From Chondromyces crocatus (lineage in GTDB: Bacteria > Myxococcota_A > Polyangia > Polyangiales > Polyangiaceae), in assembly GCF_001189295.1 (NCBI RefSeq), contig NZ_CP012159.1, forward strand, positions 3,422,973 to 3,486,972: 64,000 nt of DNA. Reading direction: 5' to 3'. Shown here piece after piece: positions 41,165-49,449 of this stretch. Position numbers and translations under genes: made by a program. The notes beneath the pieces were generated by a model. The model did no database searches and was not told the DNA's origin. It saw nothing but the letters and a program-made list of their open reading frames with translations. Positions within the stretch are counted from its first letter, which is position 1; every line of letters starts with the position of its first letter.

Positions 41165-42532
41165 TCATGGGGCGGCCAGTGCAGCATCCGCGACATCGGC
41201 GCAGCAGCGAAACCCCAGGTGATAGTTCAGGTGACTGGTCTCGCTCATCACGCGCGTCCCGTGCCAGTCCGGTGCGCGCCAGCGGCAGTCATCCTCGTGC
41301 GCGTTCACCGTGGCGAACACGAACCAGCTCCCCTTCATCTCCGTCATCCCGTCCCCACCCGCGGCGCCCAGCTCCTCGGGCCGCAGCGGGAAGCTCATGT
41401 GCTCCGCCACGTTCCCGTGCAGATCGAACGCCCCGAAGGGGCTACCGCACGCGGGGAACGCGCCTGCCGGGTACGTGTTCGACCCGCACTTGTCGTAACC
41501 ACCGCCCGGACATCCCGGCGTCCGCACGCTCCCCGTCGCGCACCGCGGGTGGTCCTTCTCGGGCCCGTAGCTCCACACCCGCGTGCGCGTCACGTTGTGC
41601 TGGTGCTTCGCCTCGGGCCGCGGCCGGCCCCACGTGTATTCCTTCTCCACCGGCCGCAGCGCCCCCGCGCACGCTCCCTCCCACTCGTGCGCGTCGCAGA
41701 GCCGCTTGCCCACGGCCTTGCAGAGCAGCGCGGCCTCGCGCGCTCGTACGTGCACCACCGGGTACTCGCAAGGCAGCCCGGGGAACTCGAACTGATCGAC
41801 GCACACCCGCGCATCCCGCGCCGCCTGTCCCGCCTCCGGATTGAACACCGGCACGCGGTGCGGACCTCCGCAGCGGGGCTCGTCGACGTCCACCACCCCT
41901 GCCGCCGCCCGCCGCTCCCGGCACGTCGAGCGCGCCATCGGATGCTGCGTGATCTCCGGGTTCCCCTGCCCGAGCACCGGCGAAGCCGCAAAGATCGCCT
42001 CGACCGCGGCCATCTGCGCCTCGTCGAGCCGCAGCCCTCGCCGCATGCGGGCGAAGAGGCGTGTGCGTTGCGTCGAGAGCGTCTCCGGGATCCAGTCCTC
42101 CTGCTCGGCGACGGGCGACGAAGGGGGCGCGTCGGTCGCTGCTGAGGCCCCCGTGCCGCCGGGCGCATCGGTCGTCGCGGCCGAGCTTTCGTCTCCTGGG
42201 CCGTCCGCCGTTGGGCCATCCGGTTCTGGGCCGTCCACCGTCAGGCCATCCGTCTCCCGGAGGGAGAGCGTCCCCGATGGCGCGTCCGTCGCCGCGATCG
42301 TCGTCGACGTCGAGAAGGGACGCACGGTCGCTCCAGGCCAGAGCTGGAAAGCCCCCCAGCCCAGCGCGATGCCTGCGGGCAGGGCGACGGTGAGCGTCAG
42401 ACCCACGCGGAGCCAGGACGGGTCGTTGTGGCTGTCCTTGGGGGCCGCAGGGCTCATCGCGAGCGGGGGCATCGAGTCGTCGGCGCCGGCCGGCTGTTGC
42501 CTGGAGGTGGTGGCGCGCGACGAGGTGCGCAT
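41165..42532 (-). CDS. Membrane-anchored FGE/SUMF-like protein
   Basis: 455 residues. One membrane segment (about 43-66, VGLTLTVALPAGIALGWGAFQLW) follows a cytosolic head; a Thr/Ala/Asp/Gly-rich linker (about 75-145) leads to the periplasmic domain. From about 225 the formylglycine-generating-enzyme fold is visible: VCVDQFEFPG, EAALLCKAVGKRLCDAHEWEGACAG, FGAFDLHGNVAEHM, EMKGSWF, LGFRCCAD. True FGEs oxidise sulfatase Cys with copper; most bacterial family members act on other substrates or only bind. The many Cys (at least ten) suggest disulfides. No neighbouring sulfatase. Confidence 0.85.
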   Translation of the reverse strand: MRTSSRATTSRQQPAGADDSMPPLAMSPAAPKDSHNDPSWLRVGLTLTVALPAGIALGWGAFQLWPGATVRPFSTSTTIAATDAPSGTLSLRETDGLTVDGPEPDGPTADGPGDESSAATTDAPGGTGASAATDAPPSSPVAEQEDWIPETLSTQRTRLFARMRRGLRLDEAQMAAVEAIFAASPVLGQGNPEITQHPMARSTCRERRAAAGVVDVDEPRCGGPHRVPVFNPEAGQAARDARVCVDQFEFPGLPCEYPVVHVRAREAALLCKAVGKRLCDAHEWEGACAGALRPVEKEYTWGRPRPEAKHQHNVTRTRVWSYGPEKDHPRCATGSVRTPGCPGGGYDKCGSNTYPAGAFPACGSPFGAFDLHGNVAEHMSFPLRPEELGAAGGDGMTEMKGSWFVFATVNAHEDDCRWRAPDWHGTRVMSETSHLNYHLGFRCCADVADAALAAP

Positions 42533-42700
42533 GGTGAAGCACGCCGAGCGTACTGCGCAGCCGGTGACCTACCCAAGAAAGTCGCCACCGGGCTCCATCG
42601 CCAGAGCGACCCTGAACACCGAGGCTCCCGAGCGTGTGCTCGACCTCGTGCCGGAGCGCCCCCTCGCGGCACCTTCGCCCGTGTGTGCTAGGCCCCGTCG

Positions 42701-43606
42701 ATGACCTCGCCCGCGTCGCCATCCTCACCCGCCGCGCCTGGTCCTGTCTCGCCTGGGCCCGAGGACGCGCCGCTGTCGAAGCCTGAGGACGCGCCGCTGT
42801 CGAAGGGTGCGGGGATGGTCCTCCTCGGCATCGCTCTGGTCGCGATGGTGGCCTGGCGAGCGCCTCACGCCCCCGATCTGCCACCGAGCATCGCCGCCGA
42901 GGCCCATGGCGCTGCGGTCGCTGGCGTGGGCGCCAGCGTGCTCCTCGCGGTCGCCGCGCTGGGCTGGATGCGGGGTCGTGCCTGGGCGCCTCTCCTCGTG
43001 ATTCCTTGCGGGCTGCTGTTCTTTTCCCTCGCCATCCTGCTGGTCGCGGGCGGCGCGGGCGTGACGGCGACGGGAGGGATCGTGCCTGCGCAGCCCTTGC
43101 TCGTCGGCGTCACGGCGCTCGGGCTGCCGCTCGCGATGACGGCGTTTGCCCAGGCGGCACCAGCACTCTCACGGCGGCGGGTGGATCGCCGCGTGGCCTT
43201 GGCGCTCACGGTGGTGCTGGTGATCGCTGCGGGGCTGCTCTGGTTCATCTGGGGGCAGGTGACCGTGGACCTCTTGCGCACGGGTCGGAGCGCGCACCCG
43301 TACCACCAGGCCGGCGCCCACGGCCTGCTCTGGACTGCGGCCCTCGTGGACGCAGGCTTCTCGAGCGGGACGTACCTGGCCGGAGCGTGGCTGCTCGTGC
43401 GAGGGGGACGCGCAGCGGTGCCGGCCGGGTTCGTGGCGCTGGCGTACCTGGCGCAGCACTTCGCGCAAGCCGTGGTGATCGAGGCGGACCGCTGGGTGAC
43501 CGGGCAGCCGTGGTCGATGGCGCTGCTGGGCGTGTCGGTGGTGTTCCTGGCGCTGGGCAGCGGAGGAGCGACCGTCCTGGCGCGCGGTGAGATCGGCCGC
43601 CGCTGA
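42701..43606 (+). CDS. Seven-helix integral membrane protein of unknown function
   Basis: 301 residues. After a Pro/Ala/Ser-rich head (with EDAPLSK twice, 21-27 and 29-35) there are about seven hydrophobic helices at 38-53, 68-89, 95-116, 128-150, 165-188, 207-235 and 238-290 (two). No catalytic motif or family is recognised. Charged residues are few and lie in short loops. The head is coded by an 18-base duplicated stretch. Convergent with the SDR gene across a tandem-repeat block. Confidence 0.7.
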   Translation: MTSPASPSSPAAPGPVSPGPEDAPLSKPEDAPLSKGAGMVLLGIALVAMVAWRAPHAPDLPPSIAAEAHGAAVAGVGASVLLAVAALGWMRGRAWAPLLVIPCGLLFFSLAILLVAGGAGVTATGGIVPAQPLLVGVTALGLPLAMTAFAQAAPALSRRRVDRRVALALTVVLVIAAGLLWFIWGQVTVDLLRTGRSAHPYHQAGAHGLLWTAALVDAGFSSGTYLAGAWLLVRGGRAAVPAGFVALAYLAQHFAQAVVIEADRWVTGQPWSMALLGVSVVFLALGSGGATVLARGEIGRR

Positions 43607-43794
43607 CGAGCGGCGCCCCACCATGGGTTCGGTAGGTCGAGCGGGATGCCTGGACGGAGGCATGGGCCACTCCCTCGCCCCGCGCTCACGAGGGGTTCTC
43701 GGAGGCGAGCAGGGCGGCGGAAATGGGTGACGCAACGTTTCCGAGGGGTTCGCGGGTGTCCGGACGAGGGTGAAGCTTCGTTGCTGCACGCTCC

Positions 43795-44010
43795 GCGGAA
43801 CTTCCGGCGCGTGTGCAGCAACGTTTCCGACACCCCCGCGGAACTTCCGGCGAGGGTGCAGCAACGTTTCCGACACCCCTGCGGGACTTCCGGCGCGTGT
43901 GCAGCAACGTTTCCGACACCCCCGCGGAACTTCCGGCGCGTGCGCAGCAACATTGCTGCACGTGTGCGGAGCTTCCGGCGAGGGTGCAGCAACGGTGCTG
44001 CGCCTTCTTC
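43795..44010. repeat. 43-base tandem repeat, five units, between convergent genes
   Basis: CTTCCGGCG starts at 43801, 43844, 43887, 43930 and 43972, so the period is 43, 43, 43 and 42 bases. A full unit is CTTCCGGCGCGTGTGCAGCA then ACGTTTCCGACACCCCCGCGGAA. The last unit changes ACGTTTCC to ACATTGCTGC, which makes a hairpin GCAGCAA-CA-TTGCTGC (43945-43959). A half unit in inverted sense (GTTGCTGCAC) occurs at 43780-43789. A period not divisible by three rules out a repeat protein. The remaining 43607-43794 and 44011-44101 hold nothing I recognise. Confidence 0.93.
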
Positions 44011-44101
44011 GGTCGTCCTCCCGCCTCTCGGGCGGCGGTGAGTCGCTCCTGGTTCCGTTGTGGCTGTAGCGGATGCGACGGTCCGGGAGGGGCGTTTCGC
44101 G

Positions 44102-44905
44102 TCAGGCGCCCCGGCGGGCGGCGCGGAGGCGCGCGGGCTCCTTGGGCTTCGCGATGCGCGCCATCGTCTTTGCCGTGAACTCGCGGGGGAGGAACCGGGG
44201 GGACAGCGAGGCGACGTAGTTGGCGGTGCCCTGGATGACGGTGGCGCGGCCGGCAAGGAAGGCAGCGAGGCCGACCTCCACCACGTCCTCGGGGCGCGCT
44301 CGCTTGTCGGCGCCACCGACGGCGCCTGCGCGCTCGAAGAAGGGGGTGTCCGTCGCGCCCGGGCACAGGGTGAGGACGCGGACGCCGCGAGGGCGGTACT
44401 CGGCCCAGAGCGCTTCGCCGAAGGAGAGGACGAAGGCCTTCGTCGCGCCGTAGACCGCCATGTACGGGCAGGGCATGAAGGACGCCATGGAGGCGACCTG
44501 GATGACGCCGCCCTGGCGCCGCTCGATGGTCGGGAGGAAGAGGTAGGTCAGCTCCATGAGCGCGCCGACGTTGAGGTCGATCTGCTCGCGCTGCGTGGTC
44601 AGGGGGATGTCGTCGAAGGCAGCGTTGATGCCGAAGCCGGCGTTGTTGATGAGGACGTCGACGTCGAGCCCCTTCGCGGTGACGGCGTCGAAGACGCGCT
44701 TCGCGGCGCCGGCCGTGGTGAGGTCCTGGGGGATCACGTGGGCGTTGCCCAGCTCGGTGGCGAGCGCTTCGAGCTTCGCCTCGCTGCGCGCGACGAGGAT
44801 CAGGGTGGCTCCGCGGCGTGAGAGCTCACGGGCGAAGGCTTCGCCGATGCCCATGGAGGCACCTGTGAGCAGCACGGTCTTCCCGGCGAAATCGAAGGTG
44901 TTCAT
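44102..44905 (-). CDS. Short-chain dehydrogenase/reductase
   Basis: 267 residues, classical SDR. The ATG at 44905 precedes FDFAGKTVLLTGASMGIG with the NAD(P) motif TGASMGIG (14-21); NNAG at 87-90; catalytic Ser139, Tyr152 and Lys156 (SMASFMPCPYMAVYGATK). LVARSEAKLE after strand 2 suggests NADPH preference (Arg40). The substrate is unknown. Divergent from a LysR-type regulator with 65 bases between the starts, so it is a likely target of that regulator. Confidence 0.92.
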   Translation of the reverse strand: MNTFDFAGKTVLLTGASMGIGEAFARELSRRGATLILVARSEAKLEALATELGNAHVIPQDLTTAGAAKRVFDAVTAKGLDVDVLINNAGFGINAAFDDIPLTTQREQIDLNVGALMELTYLFLPTIERRQGGVIQVASMASFMPCPYMAVYGATKAFVLSFGEALWAEYRPRGVRVLTLCPGATDTPFFERAGAVGGADKRARPEDVVEVGLAAFLAGRATVIQGTANYVASLSPRFLPREFTAKTMARIAKPKEPARLRAARRGA

Positions 44906-44970
44906 GCGCCGAACATGCGCCCGGTGGTGATGACCGGCAACGGACAGGGGTGGTAATCTGGTTTCCACGA
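44906..44970. promoter_or_regulatory. Divergent SDR/LysR control region
   Basis: 65 bases between the two starts must hold both promoters and the LysR-type operator. A T-N11-A-type site is plausible but several placements fit, so none is named. The classical arrangement suggests autoregulation of the LysR gene and control of the reductase. Confidence 0.5.
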
Positions 44971-45858
44971 ATGCAAAACGAACCCTCACCGCCCTGGGAC
45001 GATCTGCGTGTGCTCCTCGCGCTGCACCGGCACCGCAGCTTCCTCGCGGCGGGGAAGGCGCTGGGGGTGTCGACGTCGACGGCGGCGCGGCGGATCGCGG
45101 CGCTGGAGGCGGCGCTGGGGCGGCCGCTGGTGCACCGGAGCAGTGGAGGGACGTTCGTCGAGCCGGACGCGCTGGAGCTGGTGGCGCTCGCGGAGCAGAT
45201 CGAGCTGGGGCTGCGGGCGATCCGGCGTGACGAGGGGGAGGAGGCGCTCTCCGGGACGGTGCGGGTGTCGACGGGAGAAGGGGCGGTGCGGGGGGTGACG
45301 AAGTGCCTCTGCGAGCTGCGGCGGCTGCACCCGGGGCTGCACCTGGAGATCCTGTCGGAGTCGCGGCTCGTCGATCTGGCGCGGCGCGAGGCGGACATCG
45401 GGCTGCGCTCGGGGAGGACGTCGTCGCCGGTGGTGGTGCAGCGCGCGGTCGGGCAGTCGCACTTCGGGCTGTACGCGGCGCCGAGCTACATCGAGCGGCG
45501 GCTGCGCGGGGGGCGGTTGAAGACGACGGACTTCGAGCGGCACGACTTCGTGGGCGACGAGCGGATGCTGGCGAAGGCGCCGAAGATCGCGTGGCTGGTG
45601 AAGCACGGGGCGAAGCGGTTCGTGGTGCGGTCGAACTCGGACTTCGGGGTCCTGGAGGCCGCCGTGCAAGGGCAGGGGATCGTGCTCCTGTCCGACCTCA
45701 CGGGGCGCGCGACGCCCGGCCTGGTGCGGCTGGAGGTCGACGCCGAGCTGCCGTCGGTGCCGGTGTTCCTCGCCTACCACCGCGAGCTGCGGAACGTGCC
45801 ACGGGTGCGGCTGGTGCTGAATGCGCTGGACAGGACGCTGCGGGAGGCGCTGCGATAG
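44971..45858 (+). CDS. LysR-family transcriptional regulator
   Basis: 295 residues. N-terminal winged helix (about 8-66: WDDLRVLLALHRHRSFLAAGKALGVSTSTAARRIAALEAALG) with the standard LysR spacing, then a periplasmic-binding-like effector domain (about 93-295: LSGTVRVSTGEGAV, EILSESRLVDLARREADIGLRSG, YAAPSYIERR, NSDFGVLEAAVQGQGIVLL). I chose the ATG at 44971 since it starts right before the helix; a GTG at 44950 is possible. Complete. The adjacent SDR gene is the likely regulated partner. Confidence 0.92.
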   Translation: MQNEPSPPWDDLRVLLALHRHRSFLAAGKALGVSTSTAARRIAALEAALGRPLVHRSSGGTFVEPDALELVALAEQIELGLRAIRRDEGEEALSGTVRVSTGEGAVRGVTKCLCELRRLHPGLHLEILSESRLVDLARREADIGLRSGRTSSPVVVQRAVGQSHFGLYAAPSYIERRLRGGRLKTTDFERHDFVGDERMLAKAPKIAWLVKHGAKRFVVRSNSDFGVLEAAVQGQGIVLLSDLTGRATPGLVRLEVDAELPSVPVFLAYHRELRNVPRVRLVLNALDRTLREALR

Positions 45859-45936
45859 GTGGTGCATGCAGCGCTGCAATGGGGGGTATGGGAGACGCTG
45901 TGATGAATGTGGCGCTGCGAGTCGCGCCGCGGTAGG

Positions 45937-46554
45937 TCAGGCTTGTTTTACCACGGCGAGCATCTCGTCCAGCATGGCGCGGAAGCGTGGACATCGCGCA
46001 TGGGCCGTGTCGGGGGAAAGAGCCGCGAAGAGGTTCATGCCGTCGATCACCTTCTTGTAGCCTCTACGTAGCTTCTCTCGATACAGCCGCTCCAGAAGCT
46101 TTGCTGGCGGCTCATCGAAATTCACGGTTTCAGGTTGCGCGCATCGCCCCGGGAGGGCATTGGCGACGGCTGGGGGAAGGATCGAGGGATCTGAGAGGAG
46201 CCACGCTTCTGTCTCGTGGGCGGCGAAATGCTGTCGGAATCTCGGATGATCGACACGCTTTTCGAAGTGGGCTTTCCCCCAGTCGTAGCGTTCGTCTGCG
46301 GTCGCGAGTCCTCTGGGATAGATGGTCGGTCCGTAGAGATCGAGCAGCCCGAGCCCCAGGACCACATCGGCTGCCTTTTTACCCGACAGATTCAGCTCGA
46401 CCTTTCTCTCGATCTCGCGATCGTACTCGGCCCATCCTTCGAAACGGACGACCTTGAACCCGATGGGTCTTGGCAGGCGAGGATCGAGCCACTTCTTGAA
46501 GAATGCAGGTAAGGCCTTTTCGGTGGTTCCCTCGACGAAGAGCACGACCTTCAT
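45937..46554 (-). CDS. DUF4276-family TOPRIM-like protein, second gene of a two-gene module
   Basis: 205 residues. The start KVVLFVEGTTEKALPAFFKKWL has the TOPRIM-type glutamate (Glu8) and a second acidic site; HFAAHETEAWLLSDPSIL (His/Glu/Trp, about 108-125) is the other conserved block of the DUF4276 family. DUF4276 proteins are found next to RecF/OLD-like ATPases and are thought to be metal-dependent nucleases or nucleotide-cutting effectors; that role is inference. The ATG overlaps the ATPase stop (ATGA, 46551-46554), so translation is coupled. The GC content is lower than around (58% in a 60-base sample I counted at 46201-46260, against 70% at 45301-45360), a sign of transfer. Confidence 0.85.
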   Translation of the reverse strand: MKVVLFVEGTTEKALPAFFKKWLDPRLPRPIGFKVVRFEGWAEYDREIERKVELNLSGKKAADVVLGLGLLDLYGPTIYPRGLATADERYDWGKAHFEKRVDHPRFRQHFAAHETEAWLLSDPSILPPAVANALPGRCAQPETVNFDEPPAKLLERLYREKLRRGYKKVIDGMNLFAALSPDTAHARCPRFRAMLDEMLAVVKQA

Positions 46555-47744
46555 GCCATTCCCTCGAGTTCTCCAGAGCGCTGTAGCGCACCGAGGCTGT
46601 ATTCATTCAACCATCGGCGTAGTTCTTCGTCGTCCACGATCGAGAGATGGGTTGCGCCATCTTCCCAGCGGGTCACCGTGATTGTTGGGGGGGTCTCCGT
46701 GAACGCATCGAGGAGCTGAGGTGAGTGCGTCGTGAAAATGACCTGGGTTCGTTCCGCCGCTTCCGTGGCCAGCTCTGCCAGAACCGGCATCATGCTCGGG
46801 TGCAGGCCAGCTTCGGGTTCGTCGATCGCGACGAGCGCACCCGGGGTAGGGCTGCTCAGGATGGTGCAGAGGAGCAGGAAGCGGAGGGTTCCATCCGAGA
46901 GGTTCGCCGCAGATTGCTCGGTGCGAAGAGAGCGCCATCGTATGCGGAGCTGGACACGCTGATCGGAGGCAGGGGGAAAGACGAGTTCCTCATAATCGCT
47001 ACCGAATGCGGCCTTCATGGCCTCGTCGAGCCTCTGCTTGAAATCGCGGCTCCCTGTATAGAGCGTGTGCAGCACGGGGATCAGGTTCTGACCATCGGGA
47101 GCGACCCGCTGTTCCATTCTGGTGACGGCTGGCTGACGGAGGGGGGCCTCCTGGTCCACCCGTACGTCGTGATAGATGGACCATCCCGAGAGTGCTGTAC
47201 TGAAATCGATGACCAGAGGGTTCCCGAAAGGACCCGAGATCAACGACAAAAGAGTCTGGTCATCAGGCACGCTTCCCTCGTGGGCGACGAGGCTCCTCTC
47301 CTGGAAGTCGAAGGTGACCGCATGTCCCGGCCTGCGTTCGAGGAATTTCTTCGGTGCAGGTTTCTGGCCGAGATCCTTGAGATGGAAGTTGCCCAGAAGC
47401 TCATGCTCGACACGATAAGCGCTGGTCGTTCCGAGCTGGCGCAGCGTGAGTTCGTAGGTCAGCGCCTCTGCTATCGGCTCTCGACCGACACCGACAGGGT
47501 CTGTCTTCAGTGACCATTGAATCTCATGAGCCTGACTGTCCCAGAGCAGGGGTGAGATCCCTCCCATGCGAAGAACCTCGCCGGAGAGTTCCCCTTGCGC
47601 AGCCTTCCGCATGAGCATGATCGCACGGAGAAGATTCGACTTCCCCGATGCGTTGGGGCCGATGATGACATTGAGCGCGCCCGGTTCCCATGTGATCTCG
47701 CGCAGGGATCGGAAACCCTTGATGCTCAGCTTCTGAATACCCAT
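46551..47744 (-). CDS. RecF/OLD-like AAA ATPase, first gene of a two-gene module
   Basis: 397 residues, ABC/SMC-type ATPase without long coiled coil. N-terminal IQKLSIKGFRSLREITWEPG and Walker A GPNASGKSN (29-37); signature-like NLSDGTLRF (281-289); Walker B VAIDEPEAGLHP (305-316) with catalytic Glu309; H-loop FTTHSPQLL (His340). The middle (about 60-270) is a family-specific lid. Such AAA_15/AAA_21 proteins with a small nuclease partner form defence systems (for example PARIS, AbiL/RloAB, Septu); here the partner is DUF4276. Start: ATG at 47744, no strong ribosome site. Lower GC than the flanks. Confidence 0.9.
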   Translation of the reverse strand: MGIQKLSIKGFRSLREITWEPGALNVIIGPNASGKSNLLRAIMLMRKAAQGELSGEVLRMGGISPLLWDSQAHEIQWSLKTDPVGVGREPIAEALTYELTLRQLGTTSAYRVEHELLGNFHLKDLGQKPAPKKFLERRPGHAVTFDFQERSLVAHEGSVPDDQTLLSLISGPFGNPLVIDFSTALSGWSIYHDVRVDQEAPLRQPAVTRMEQRVAPDGQNLIPVLHTLYTGSRDFKQRLDEAMKAAFGSDYEELVFPPASDQRVQLRIRWRSLRTEQSAANLSDGTLRFLLLCTILSSPTPGALVAIDEPEAGLHPSMMPVLAELATEAAERTQVIFTTHSPQLLDAFTETPPTITVTRWEDGATHLSIVDDEELRRWLNEYSLGALQRSGELEGMA

Positions 47745-47854
47745 GGTTTACGAATTTGGTCCGATATCCGCAGAGATGTGGAGCGATGCAAGCGTATCGG
47801 CGTGTCGGATAGAATACAAGTTCGAAGTGGTCCAGTCGCGCTGCGTCACTGGCC

Positions 47855-48586
47855 TCAATAATCGTCGAATTGCGCCACGTCGGTCACGTAATCGTCGTTC
47901 GGGCAAACGACGACCAGCACCAGGGAGCGGGGGCGGCCTTCGAGCATGGGGAGGAGGGAGACGATCCGCTCCCCGCCTTTCACTTCGCGCTCGCCCGGGG
48001 AGACGAGCAGGGCGCGCGGGCCGTCGAGCAGGATGAGCGAGGCGCGGCAGGCTCCGGCCTCGGGGGGCAGGTCGGCCGTACACTGGTCGCCCAGGCAGGT
48101 GAGCGGGAGCGGGTGGGGCTGGCGGGCGCGGGTGGTGTCGATCTGGAGGTCGGCGATGAGCGCGCCGTCGTGGGGTTCCAGGGTGAAGTCGCGGCCAGGG
48201 GTCAGCACCAAGGGGCGCTGGCCAGGGACGTAGACGAAGAGGGGGATGGTGGTCGTGGCAACGCTGATGGCGCCGTACCAGGCCTTGAACTCGCCCGTGA
48301 GGGGGTCGACGACGAAGGCGTCGCGGGCGCCGTCGAGGGGGAGCACCAGCGCGCCCGCCACGCCCTGAGGTGCGATGAGCTTGCCCTGGATGCGTGCGGA
48401 GGGGTGTCGGTCGCAGGCGGTGAGACCCAGGGCGAGAACGAGCGCGATGAGGGACGACGTGAGGCGTCGCGTCGAGGGGCGGCAAGACGACTTCGGGGGC
48501 TCGCTGGACCTGCGTGGTGCTAGGGTCCGGCCCGTCGTGCAGGGGTCTCGCGGTGCGTCGTACGTCGTGGGGAGCTGTCGCGTCAT
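47855..48586 (-). CDS. Predicted lipoprotein of unknown function
   Basis: 243 residues if read from the ATG at 48586. The signal helix SSLIALVLALGLTAC and lipobox (Cys58) lie 45 residues inside, after a basic, Pro/Ser-rich head; no start codon occurs closer to the helix, so the unusual long head may be real or the true start may be an uncommon codon. The mature part is beta-rich (IQGKLIAPQGVAGALVLPLDG, TTTIPLFVYVPGQRPLVLTPG, ADLQIDTTRA) with two Cys pairs. No family recognised. Divergent from the DUF695 gene, 44 bases apart. Confidence 0.65.
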   Translation of the reverse strand: MTRQLPTTYDAPRDPCTTGRTLAPRRSSEPPKSSCRPSTRRLTSSLIALVLALGLTACDRHPSARIQGKLIAPQGVAGALVLPLDGARDAFVVDPLTGEFKAWYGAISVATTTIPLFVYVPGQRPLVLTPGRDFTLEPHDGALIADLQIDTTRARQPHPLPLTCLGDQCTADLPPEAGACRASLILLDGPRALLVSPGEREVKGGERIVSLLPMLEGRPRSLVLVVVCPNDDYVTDVAQFDDY

Positions 48587-48618
48587 CGTATCAATCGCTT
48601 GGATCGCTTGGGATTATG

Positions 48619-48624
48619 AGGAGG
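48619..48624 (+). promoter_or_regulatory. Ribosome binding site deciding the DUF695-gene start
   Basis: AGGAGG six bases before the ATG at 48631. It overlaps the in-frame ATG at 48616 and so rules it out as start. Confidence 0.8.
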
Positions 48625-48630
48625 CTTTCG

Positions 48631-49437
48631 ATGTCCGGGGAGTGGGACTTCTACTTTTGCACCATCGAGGAGCGGCCGGCGTCGGTGATGGTGGATCTGG
48701 AAGCGGCGACACGTGCGCCCGATCCGGCGCGTGGTTGGTTGCTCTCGGTGCAGGTGCCGATGCGGACGCCGCGGCCGGACGGGCTCTCCTCGGCGGACGA
48801 GGCGACGGATCTGCGGGTGCTGGAGGAGCAGATCGACGCGGAGCTGTCGGCGGTGTGCGGGGCCGAGCAAGTCGGTCGGCTGACGTGGGATGGGCAGCGG
48901 GAGATCTTCTACTACGCGCGCTCCGAGGAGGGCGTGGAAGAGGCGCTCCGGCGCGCGGTGGCGGCGGTGCCCGGCTACGAAGGGCTCGCGTGGCGCGCGG
49001 AGGAGGATGCCGCGTGGAGTCATTACCGGGAGTTTCTGCACCCGGGGCCGGACGAGATGCAATGGATCAAGGACCGCCGGGTGGTGGATGAGCTGCGGTC
49101 GCACGGGGATCAGCTCGATCTGCCGCGGCCGGTGGATCACTACGCGTTCTTCCAGCAGAAGGCGTCGCGGGATGCGTTCCTGGCCGCGGCGGCGGAGCAG
49201 GGGTTCGTCGGGAGGCCGGCAGGCGCGGAGGCGGAGGGGGCGCCGGCCGAAGGCGGTGAGGGAGAGGCGGGGGCGTCGCAGGATGGGCGGTTCGGGGCGC
49301 ACCTGGTGCGGCCTGATCCGGTGGAGATGGGGCACATCCACGATGTGACCTGCGCGCTGAGCGTGCTCGCCGAGTCGCACGGGGGGCGGTACGACGGCTG
49401 GGGGTGTCCAGTGCGACGGGCGGTGGGTCACGGGTGA
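48631..49437 (+). CDS. DUF695 / RraB-like fused protein
   Basis: 268 residues. The N-terminal half (WDFYFCTIEERPASVMVDLEAA to PGYEGLAWRAEEDAAWSHYREFLHP) is a DUF695 domain; the C-terminal half (DQLDLPRPVDHYAFFQQKASRDAFLAAAAEQGFVG, then a Glu/Gly/Ala-rich insert of about 30 residues at 190-222, then HIHDVTCALSVLAESHGGRYDGWGCPV) matches the RraB fold, a regulator of RNase E activity in gammaproteobacteria. The combined protein is a known arrangement of unknown function. The insert is unusual. A binding partner on RNase E is not established here. Confidence 0.82.
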   Translation: MSGEWDFYFCTIEERPASVMVDLEAATRAPDPARGWLLSVQVPMRTPRPDGLSSADEATDLRVLEEQIDAELSAVCGAEQVGRLTWDGQREIFYYARSEEGVEEALRRAVAAVPGYEGLAWRAEEDAAWSHYREFLHPGPDEMQWIKDRRVVDELRSHGDQLDLPRPVDHYAFFQQKASRDAFLAAAAEQGFVGRPAGAEAEGAPAEGGEGEAGASQDGRFGAHLVRPDPVEMGHIHDVTCALSVLAESHGGRYDGWGCPVRRAVGHG

Positions 49438-49449
49438 GGGGGGCGCGGG

